The notes beneath the pieces were generated by a model that did no database searches, was not told where the DNA came from, and saw only the letters and a list, made by a program, of their open reading frames with translations. DNA of 5,699 bases, taken from JAOUEA01 sp035249905 (lineage in GTDB: Bacteria > Actinomycetota > UBA4738 > HRBIN12). Below are positions 1 to 4,773 of this stretch, in pieces. Position 1 is the stretch's first letter. Every line of letters begins with the position of its first letter. The stretch covers positions 1 to 5,699 of the forward strand of contig DATFFT010000052.1 in NCBI GenBank assembly GCA_035249905.1, in the 5' to 3' direction. The translations under genes were made by a program, and so were the position numbers.

Positions 1-189
1 GCCCAGCCGCTCGAGGGCTTCGAGCACGAGGGCCAGATCGCCGCCCGGTCCCGTTTCGATCAGGGCGGGCTCGTCACCGGAGAGCACGTAGACGGCGTTG
101 AACTCCGGCTCCCCGGTCATCAGCGTGTCGACCATCGTCACCCCGTCGGCGACATCGGTCAGGACGGGGCGCCGGGCTGCTTCGGTCAC
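1..189 (-). CDS. Metallo-beta-lactamase-fold hydrolase, N-terminal fragment (runs off the left edge)
   Basis: Read on the minus strand, a GTG at 189-187 opens a frame that stays open for 63 codons to the window edge; an in-frame TAG at 237-235 limits how far upstream it could start. The peptide begins MTEAARRPVLTDVADGV and continues with a pattern typical of the first beta strands of metallo-beta-lactamase-fold proteins: a VADGV-type strand, then EPEFNAVYVLSGDEPALIE, then TGPGG, the usual turn after the second strand (about residues 46-50). The HxHxDH metal site would lie outside the window, so neither substrate nor catalytic competence can be judged. No good Shine-Dalgarno is visible ahead of the GTG. 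It diverges from the SSB-like gene. The family assignment is inferred from only 63 residues; GTG at 189 is the best start because no other ATG/GTG/TTG lies between it and the upstream stop. Confidence 0.72.
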   Translation of the reverse strand, partial: MTEAARRPVLTDVADGVTMVDTLMTGEPEFNAVYVLSGDEPALIETGPGGDLALVLEALERLG

Positions 190-233
190 GCGATCGAGTC
201 TGGCAGACGCCGAAGCCCGTGTCGGAGGCAGCG

Positions 234-241
234 ACTATCGT
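234..241. promoter_or_regulatory. Candidate overlapping -10 elements between the divergent MBL-fold and SSB-like genes
   Basis: On the plus strand TATCGT (236-241) resembles a -10 box and would start transcription about 20 bases before the SSB-like ATG, leaving room for its ribosome binding site. On the minus strand GATAGT (239-234) overlaps it and points toward the MBL-fold gene. I see no convincing -35 box for either. The gap between the two genes (190-268) must hold at least one promoter, but this placement is inference from a weak motif. Confidence 0.3.
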
Positions 242-257
242 CCTTCACGAATCGAAC

Positions 258-266
258 GAGGAGGAG
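258..266 (+). promoter_or_regulatory. Strong ribosome binding site of the SSB-like gene
   Basis: The purine run GAGGAGGAG ends two bases before the ATG at 269, and its AGGAGG core ends four bases before it. It fixes the start at 269 rather than at the in-frame ATG at 98, whose 57 extra codons are low-complexity and lie antisense to the MBL-fold gene. Confidence 0.85.
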
Positions 267-268
267 CC

Positions 269-613
269 ATGGTGACGGTCAACGTCGTCGTGCTCGCGGG
301 CACCATCTCGGCCGATCCGGTCCAGCGCCGGATGCCGTCGGGCGACGAGGTGACCGAGCTTCGGGTCTCCGTTCCGGAGACGGGCAGGCGTCTCCTCCCC
401 CTCCCGGTCGCGGCGTGGCACGCAACGGTCGGCGCGCGGGTGCTCGCGACGCTCACGAAGGGCGACCACGTGCTCGTGCACGGACAGCTGGTCCGTCGCT
501 TCTACCGAAGCGGCGCCGGAGCTCGCAGCCTCACCGAGGTGGTCGCGAGCGGCATCAAGAAGCTCGAGGTCGAACCTTCGGCGGAGCTGGGCCCCGGTCC
601 AGCGGCATCATGA
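269..613 (+). CDS. Single-stranded-DNA-binding-like OB-fold protein
   Basis: The 114-residue product starts MVTVNVVVLAGTISADPVQR and follows the layout of bacterial SSB/PriB-type OB folds. There is a first beta strand (NVVVLAGTI, 5-13), a variable loop ending in PSGDEV, a second strand (TELRVSVPE), a PLPVAAWHA strand, then KGDHVLVHGQLVRRFYRSG, the usual strand-4 signature, and TEVVASGIKKLE as the last strand. SSBs coat single-stranded DNA during replication and repair. This one is shorter than housekeeping SSBs (about 160-180 residues in Actinomycetota). It lacks the acidic DDDIPF-type tip that recruits partner proteins, ending instead in GPGPAAS. It is therefore more likely an accessory SSB paralogue than the main Ssb. 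Its tail overlaps the 3' end of the convergent DUF1015 gene. The family call is from sequence pattern only; DNA binding is inferred. Confidence 0.78.
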   Translation: MVTVNVVVLAGTISADPVQRRMPSGDEVTELRVSVPETGRRLLPLPVAAWHATVGARVLATLTKGDHVLVHGQLVRRFYRSGAGARSLTEVVASGIKKLEVEPSAELGPGPAAS

Positions 614-1766
614 CCATGCCGGTCCGTGGCTTGGGCCAGAAATAGGTCGACTTGGGCGGCAGTCGCTCGCCGCGCTCGACCACGGCTCGGATCCGTCGCG
701 TCGTCGTGGGGGGCAGCAGCCACGCCGCGACCGCATCTCCGTCGCGCAGCGCCGCGACCGCCGCGGCGGCATCGTGCGTGTAGCGCAGCGAACCCGCAGG
801 AGCGATCTCGTCGAGGAGCTCCTCGTGCAGCGCACGCACGGCCGGCGCCTCGCCCTCGAGCGATCGCACCTGATAGGTGATCTCACCCCCGGGTCCGGCG
901 GTCGCGATGCCCACGCTGGGTCGCTCGTCGTCCAACGCCCCGAGGGTCTCCTCGAGGGAAGGCTTCGGGCTGCCGTTCGCCGGGACGGGGCCCGTCAGCT
1001 GGACCCGGTGGAACGGCAGCACGGGCAGATGCTCCGCGGTCGCGTCGACCACGAGCGTGAGCACCGAGTCCCACGGCCCGGGTCCCTCGGCCCGGCGTCG
1101 TTCGTTCCGATATGCCAGGGCGGTGGCGTAGCGATGGTGGCCGTCGGCGATCAACAGGGGGCGATCGGCGAGATGCGCGAGATCGACGGTGTCCGGGTGC
1201 ACGGACCACATCCGGTGCAGCACGCCTTGTTCGTCGATGGCCTCGAACGCGGTCCGGCCGGCGGTCGCGGCGCCGATCCACGCGTCGAGCCGATCGTCCG
1301 GGCCGTCGATCGTGCCGAAGACCGGGGAGAGATGGGTCCGGGTGGCCCGCAACAGCGCCAGCCGATCCCGGATCGGCCCCTCCATGACCTGCTCGTGGGG
1401 CAGGATGGTGCCGCCCCATTCCTCGAGCTCCATCGCGCAGATCAGGCCGCGAACCGGCGAGGTGCCTCCGCGGGAGGGCGTCATCTCGTATGCGTAGTAG
1501 CAGGCCTCCCGGGCGCGCCGCACAGCGCCGCGGCGCTCCCAGTCGGCGAGGAGCCCCGCCGCCTTCGCGTAGCGGCTCGCGGGGTCGCGAGGGTCCTCCG
1601 ATCCTTCCGCGAGATCGAGGTGGACCACGCTGAAGGGACTGGCCCGCAGGTAACCGAGCCGGAGTCGGTCGCTGATAACGTCGTACGGCGGGGCGGTGAC
1701 CCGATCCAGCGGGCCGGTCACGGCCGTGTCGAATACGAGTCCGCGGAACGGGGAGAGGCGAGGCAC
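555..1766 (-). CDS. DUF1015 family protein
   Basis: The 403-residue product, read from GTG at 1766, is full length for the family (about 400). Recognisable blocks are the N-terminal PFRGLVFD with TAPPYDVIS (24-32), HLDLAEG (49-55), ILPHEQVMEGP (121-131), VFGTID (149-154), ADGHHRYATALAY (207-219, the most conserved stretch) and the C-terminal PPKSTYFWPKPRTGM. The biochemical function of DUF1015 proteins is not firmly established. They are soluble, widespread in bacteria, and some have been loosely linked to serine or amino-acid metabolism by context; no reaction is claimed here. No signal peptide or membrane segment is seen. The last 59 bases overlap the SSB-like gene on the other strand. An AAGG lies just upstream of the GTG, but promoter spacing suggests a leaderless transcript. 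The family assignment is secure. Confidence 0.92.
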   Translation of the reverse strand: MPRLSPFRGLVFDTAVTGPLDRVTAPPYDVISDRLRLGYLRASPFSVVHLDLAEGSEDPRDPASRYAKAAGLLADWERRGAVRRAREACYYAYEMTPSRGGTSPVRGLICAMELEEWGGTILPHEQVMEGPIRDRLALLRATRTHLSPVFGTIDGPDDRLDAWIGAATAGRTAFEAIDEQGVLHRMWSVHPDTVDLAHLADRPLLIADGHHRYATALAYRNERRRAEGPGPWDSVLTLVVDATAEHLPVLPFHRVQLTGPVPANGSPKPSLEETLGALDDERPSVGIATAGPGGEITYQVRSLEGEAPAVRALHEELLDEIAPAGSLRYTHDAAAAVAALRDGDAVAAWLLPPTTTRRIRAVVERGERLPPKSTYFWPKPRTGMVMMPLDRGPAPPKVRPRAS

Positions 1767-1772
1767 GCACCT

Positions 1773-1781
1773 TGTATAGCA
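1773..1781 (-). promoter_or_regulatory. Extended -10 promoter of the DUF1015 gene, probably leaderless
   Basis: Read on the minus strand, positions 1781-1773 spell TGCTATACA, a good match to an extended -10 element (TGnTATAAT). The hexamer ends at 1773, so transcription should begin six or seven bases on, at about 1766, the first base of the GTG start codon. No -35 box is seen at the usual distance, which is compatible with an extended -10 promoter. Leaderless transcripts are common in Actinomycetota. The start site itself is inferred. Confidence 0.5.
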
Positions 1782-1811
1782 GTCGAGGCTCCGCCCGGGC
1801 CTTCAGCGCGT

Positions 1812-1817
1812 GAGGGG
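1812..1817 (+). promoter_or_regulatory. Ribosome binding site supporting the TTG start of the HAD gene
   Basis: GAGGGG sits nine bases before the TTG at 1827, and a second purine run, GAAGG, abuts the codon. No ATG or GTG is in frame nearby, and the next GTG would cut off the catalytic DxD motif, so this site decides for a TTG start. Confidence 0.6.
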
Positions 1818-1826
1818 CCACGAAGG

Positions 1827-2627
1827 TTGATCGCCGAGGGATACGACGCGTTCCTGTTCGATCTCGACGGTGTGCTCTATCGGGGGTCCGATCCCGTGCC
1901 ACATGCGGCCGACTCGGTCGCGCGGCTCCGCGAGCTGGGCAAACGCGTCGCGTTCGTCACGAACAACTCCGCCCGAACGCCCTCGATGGTGACCGAGCGG
2001 CTGCGCTCGGTGGGCGTGGAGGCCGACGAGCTCGAGGTGGAGACGTCCGCCCTGGCGACCGCCTCCGTGCTCGCGGATCGTCCCGTCCGGCGGGCCTTCG
2101 TGATCGGGGGTTCCGGCATCATCGAGGCGCTGGGACAGGCCGGCATCGAGGTCCTCGCCGGCGAGCCGGCCGGGGCCGACGTGGTCGTCGTCGGCTGGGA
2201 CCGCGACGCCGACTACACGAAGCTCCGCGTGGCGTCCGTGCTCGTCGAGCGAGGGGCCGCGCTCGTCGCGACCAACCCCGACGCTTCCTTCCCGGCGGCC
2301 GACGGCACGAGATGGCCGGGTGCCGGCGCCCTGCTCGCGGCGATCGAGACCACGACGGGCGTGCGAGGCGAGGTGATCGGCAAACCGTACCCGCCGCTCC
2401 TGCACACGGCGCTCGAGCGCGCCGGCGGCGGACGGCCGCTGTTGATCGGCGATCGCCTCGACACCGACATCGCGGGAGCCATAGGCGTCGGCTGGGATTC
2501 CATGCTGGTCCTCACCGGCATCAGCACGGCGCCCGAGGCTCACGCATCGTCGACGCCGCCGACCTACATCGCCGCCGACCTCCGCGAGCTGTTCGCCGAC
2601 GGGATCGAGCGGCCGGGGGCGCCCTGA
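1827..2627 (+). CDS. HAD-superfamily class IIA phosphatase (NagD / glycerol-3-phosphate phosphatase type)
   Basis: The 266-residue product has all four HAD motifs. Motif I is FDLDGVLYRG, with nucleophile D12 and acid D14. Motif II is VTNNS, with T45. Motif III is the GKPYPP loop, with K186. Motif IV is GDRLDTDI, with D209 and D214. The TNPD segment (149-152) and the roughly 266-residue length are typical of subclass IIA enzymes with a C2 cap between motifs II and III. Such enzymes hydrolyse small phosphate monoesters in the cytoplasm with Mg2+. The M. tuberculosis gene in the same position (Rv1692) encodes a glycerol-3-phosphate phosphatase that recycles glycerol from phospholipid breakdown; that substrate is inferred here from position and family. 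The gene starts at TTG, 60 bases from the divergent DUF1015 gene, and leads the block of plus-strand genes. Its frame happens to stay open far upstream, but that stretch is antisense to DUF1015 and is not part of the protein. Confidence 0.9.
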   Translation: MIAEGYDAFLFDLDGVLYRGSDPVPHAADSVARLRELGKRVAFVTNNSARTPSMVTERLRSVGVEADELEVETSALATASVLADRPVRRAFVIGGSGIIEALGQAGIEVLAGEPAGADVVVVGWDRDADYTKLRVASVLVERGAALVATNPDASFPAADGTRWPGAGALLAAIETTTGVRGEVIGKPYPPLLHTALERAGGGRPLLIGDRLDTDIAGAIGVGWDSMLVLTGISTAPEAHASSTPPTYIAADLRELFADGIERPGAP

Positions 2628-2636
2628 CCCCCCGGG

Positions 2637-2642
2637 TATGCT
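2637..2642 (+). promoter_or_regulatory. Candidate -10 box ahead of the small basic-tailed protein gene
   Basis: TATGCT lies ten bases after the HAD stop codon and fits the TAnnnT pattern of housekeeping actinobacterial promoters. It would give a start near 2649 and a leader of about 34 bases including the AAAGGA ribosome binding site (2671-2676). No clear -35 box is seen. It may give the tlyA block a promoter of its own in addition to read-through from the HAD gene. Confidence 0.4.
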
Positions 2643-2682
2643 GGCGGAACGCAACCTCCGAGGCGAGGCGAAAGGAATCCCG

Positions 2683-3081
2683 ATGATCATCGACGACCTC
2701 CGCAAGACGGTCGAAGGCCTGCTGGGCACGCTCACCCCGGCGAAGGCGCAACAGCTGGCCAAGGACATCCTCGAGCCGGGGGCGGCCAAGGAACAGGTGG
2801 CGAAGACCACGGCGGATCTGCTCGAGTGGTCGCATTCCAACCGCGAGCGCATCTCGTCGTTCGTGCGGCGTGAGATCTCCGAGCAGCTGAAGGTCGTGGG
2901 CGGGGTCGCGTCGCAAGACGAGCTCGACGCAGTGAAGAAGCGCGTGCGCGACCTCGAGCGAGCTTCCGGCATGACGGCTTCCGGCCGCAAGCGCGCGAAG
3001 GCGGCAACGAAGCGGCGCACCTCGACGACCCGGGCGAAGACGGCGGCGCCGTCCGGGAGCCCCCCTTCGTCCGACGACTGA
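2683..3081 (+). CDS. Small protein with phasin-like/coiled-coil body and basic Lys/Arg/Ala tail
   Basis: The 132-residue product starts at ATG 2683 with AAAGGA six bases upstream; an in-frame ATG at 2638 has no ribosome binding site and sits inside a probable -10 box. Residues 1-75 are charged and amphipathic, with few aromatics. Residues 77-93 (SQDELDAVKKRVRDLER) form a short heptad coiled coil with L81, V84, V88 and L91 in core positions, recalling the ends of phasin and UbiK/BMFP proteins. Residues 101-122 are rich in K, R, A and T like histone-H1/PhaF-type tails, followed by an acidic PPSSDD end. No signal peptide or membrane helix is seen. I do not recognise a named family. Possible roles are granule-associated phasin, nucleic-acid-binding protein or oligomerising adaptor, and none is proved. 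It lies between the HAD gene and tlyA, the position of the small unrelated-looking Rv1693 in M. tuberculosis. Confidence 0.8.
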   Translation: MIIDDLRKTVEGLLGTLTPAKAQQLAKDILEPGAAKEQVAKTTADLLEWSHSNRERISSFVRREISEQLKVVGGVASQDELDAVKKRVRDLERASGMTASGRKRAKAATKRRTSTTRAKTAAPSGSPPSSDD

Positions 3082-3097
3082 TCCAGACGCCCCGACG

Positions 3098-3892
3098 GTG
3101 ACTCGACGCCGCCTCGACTCGGAGCTCGTCCGTCGCGGCCTGGCGACCTCGCGCACCGAGGCGCAGGAGGCCGTGCTGGCCGGGCTGGTCCGCGTCGGGG
3201 GCACGGTGGCCACCAAGAGCTCGACGCTCGTCGCCGACGACGAGCCCCTCGATCTCACCCAGGCCCCGCGTCGCTACGTCTCCCGTGGGGGCGAGAAACT
3301 CGGGGCCGCGCTGGGACGGTTCGGCATCGATCCGGGCGGCTTGGACTGCCTCGATGTGGGCGCAGCGACGGGCGGCTTCACCGATCGCCTGTTGCAGGGC
3401 GGCGCCCGCCACGTGGTGGCCGTCGACGTCGGGTACGGGCAGCTCGCCTGGGCCCTCCGTGGGGACGAACGGGTCACCGTGCTCGAGCGAACGAACGCCC
3501 GGAACCTCTCGGTCGACGCGCTGCCTTATCGTCCGGCGCTCGTCGTCGTCGACGTATCGTTCATCTCCTTGCACGCCGTGGTGCCGGCGCTGGCGTCGGT
3601 GGCCGCCGCCGGCGCCGATGCGGTGTTCCTGATCAAGCCGCAATTCGAGGCGGGGCGCGGGGAGGTGGGTCGCGGCGGGGTCGTTCGCGATCCCGAGATC
3701 TGGTCCAGGGTGATCTCATCGGTCATCGATGCCGCGGCCGAAGCGGGGTTCGCCCCTCAAGGGGTGGTGCCGTCGCCGGTGCGTGGACCCGCTGGGAACG
3801 TCGAGTTCCTGCTGTGGTCGCGTCGAGACGCGCCGCGGCGCGAGCTCGACGTCGCCGCGGCCGTGGCCGAGGGCAAGGAGATCGCCGCGTGA
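3098..3892 (+). CDS. tlyA: TlyA, 16S/23S rRNA (cytidine-2'-O)-methyltransferase
   Basis: The 264-residue product has an N-terminal S4 RNA-binding domain (about 1-60: RLDSELVRRGLATSRTEAQ, then GLVRVGG) and an FtsJ/RrmJ-type methyltransferase domain. The SAM-binding loop is LDVGAATGGFTD (85-96); most relatives have GASTGG, so one Ser is Ala here. The K-D-K-E catalytic set appears as K67 (RGGEKL), D152 (VVDVSF), K180 (LIKPQFE) and E236 (GNVEFLL), each exactly two residues earlier than the residues reported for M. tuberculosis TlyA, so it should be active. The enzyme methylates the 2'-OH of C1409 in 16S rRNA and C1920 in 23S rRNA and thereby sensitises cells to capreomycin and viomycin; those site numbers are known from mycobacteria. 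The start is GTG, 16 bases after the previous stop, with only a weak ribosome binding site. The 3' end overlaps nadK by four bases. Confidence 0.95.
   Translation: MTRRRLDSELVRRGLATSRTEAQEAVLAGLVRVGGTVATKSSTLVADDEPLDLTQAPRRYVSRGGEKLGAALGRFGIDPGGLDCLDVGAATGGFTDRLLQGGARHVVAVDVGYGQLAWALRGDERVTVLERTNARNLSVDALPYRPALVVVDVSFISLHAVVPALASVAAAGADAVFLIKPQFEAGRGEVGRGGVVRDPEIWSRVISSVIDAAAEAGFAPQGVVPSPVRGPAGNVEFLLWSRRDAPRRELDVAAAVAEGKEIAA
3875..3880 (+). promoter_or_regulatory. Ribosome binding site of nadK inside the end of tlyA
   Basis: AAGGAG sits eight bases before the GTG at 3889, within the last codons of tlyA (the KE of GKEIAA). It supports GTG 3889 as the nadK start over the in-frame ATG at 3814, which would add 25 arginine-rich residues lying within tlyA. 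Confidence 0.8.
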
Positions 3893-4764
3893 GCCGCGTG
3901 GGGATCGTGATGCACCCTCGACGCGAGGCGGCGATCGACGCCGCCCGCCGGATCATCGAGACCCTCGAGGAGGGTGGGGTGGGAACCGTGGCCGTCGCCG
4001 AGGACGGCGACGTTCCCGAGCGCGATGACTCGATCGACCTCGTGGTCAGCGTGGGGGGCGACGGCACCTTCCTCCGGGCCGCCCACGCGGCCTCGCACGT
4101 CGGATGTCCGGTGCTCGGCGTGAAGGTCGGGCGCGTCGGGTTCCTCACGGAAGTGGAGCCCGACGGGGCGGTGTCGCTCGTCCGAGCGGCGCTCGAAGGC
4201 AGGACCCGGGTCGAGGAGCGGCTGGCCGTCACGGTCGAACCGCTCTCGGGAGCCGACTTCCCGCCCCAATGGGGCCTGAACGAGATCATGGTCGAGAAGC
4301 ACGCGCGTCATCGGCTCGTTCGCCTGGCCGTGGAGGTCGACGGCACGTACGTCACCACCTTCTCGGCCGACGGGGTGATCGTGGCGACCCCGACCGGCTC
4401 CACGGCGTATTCGTTCTCCGCCCGAGGGCCGATCGTGAGCCCCGGCGTCGATTCCCTCGTGCTCACCCCGATCGCCGCACACATGGTGTTCGATCGTTCC
4501 TTCGTGCTCGATGCCACGAGCCGGGTCCAACTCGAGGTGGTGGGGGAGGAGAGCGGCGTCCTGTCGGCCGACGGACGACGCAGCATCGGGCTGCCGGTCG
4601 GGTCGAGGGTCCGAATCCGAGCATCGTCGCGGCCCGCCCGTCTCGTCCGGAGGAACGACGCGCCAGGGTTCCTCTCCTTGGTGCGCGAGAAGTTCGGGCT
4701 GCCGGGAGAGCCCGGGGAGCGGCCCGGGCGATCCGATACCGGAGATGTCGGCGCCGGAGGCTAG
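3889..4764 (+). CDS. nadK: NAD kinase
   Basis: The 291-residue product (family usually about 260-310) phosphorylates NAD to NADP in the cytoplasm. It opens MSRVGIVMHPRR, the first strand of the N-terminal Rossmann-like domain. It carries the GGDGTFLRAA motif (56-65, D58 being the catalytic Asp), the VGRVGFLTE strand, LNEIMVEK (130-137, with the NAD-contacting N131-E132) and DGVIVATPTGSTAYSFS (161-177). Two positions differ from the common pattern: GVKVG where most bacteria have GVN-x-G (K79), and SARGP where SAGGP is usual (R179). The gene starts at GTG in a GTGA overlap with the tlyA stop and has its own AAGGAG, indicating translational coupling. The last 25 or so residues (after FLSLVREKFGLPG) are a Gly/Pro/acidic tail without known function. 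The assignment is secure; the effect of the substitutions is unknown. Confidence 0.95.
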   Translation: MSRVGIVMHPRREAAIDAARRIIETLEEGGVGTVAVAEDGDVPERDDSIDLVVSVGGDGTFLRAAHAASHVGCPVLGVKVGRVGFLTEVEPDGAVSLVRAALEGRTRVEERLAVTVEPLSGADFPPQWGLNEIMVEKHARHRLVRLAVEVDGTYVTTFSADGVIVATPTGSTAYSFSARGPIVSPGVDSLVLTPIAAHMVFDRSFVLDATSRVQLEVVGEESGVLSADGRRSIGLPVGSRVRIRASSRPARLVRRNDAPGFLSLVREKFGLPGEPGERPGRSDTGDVGAGG

Positions 4765-4773
4765 GATGCGCGC

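Noticed and set aside
98..268. An ATG at 98 in frame with the SSB-like gene, adding 57 residues
   Set aside because: The extra residues are Ser/Arg/Ala-rich, overlap the divergent MBL-fold gene, and have no ribosome binding site. The ATG at 269 has a strong one and matches the start of the OB fold.
774..1826. The HAD reading frame stays open for about 350 codons upstream of its TTG start, giving an apparent 617-residue protein
   Set aside because: That stretch lies antisense to the well-supported DUF1015 gene, its translation is Arg/Gly-rich without domain features, and the HAD family begins just before the DxD motif. It is a GC-rich shadow.
1803..3020. Long minus-strand open frame of about 405 codons
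   Set aside because: It is antisense to the HAD and small-protein genes and is His/Arg/Gly-rich with no motif; the opposite strand carries clear family motifs.
3082..3097. Possible terminator or regulatory site between the small protein gene and tlyA
   Set aside because: Only 16 bases, with no hairpin or T-run; more likely plain operon spacing.
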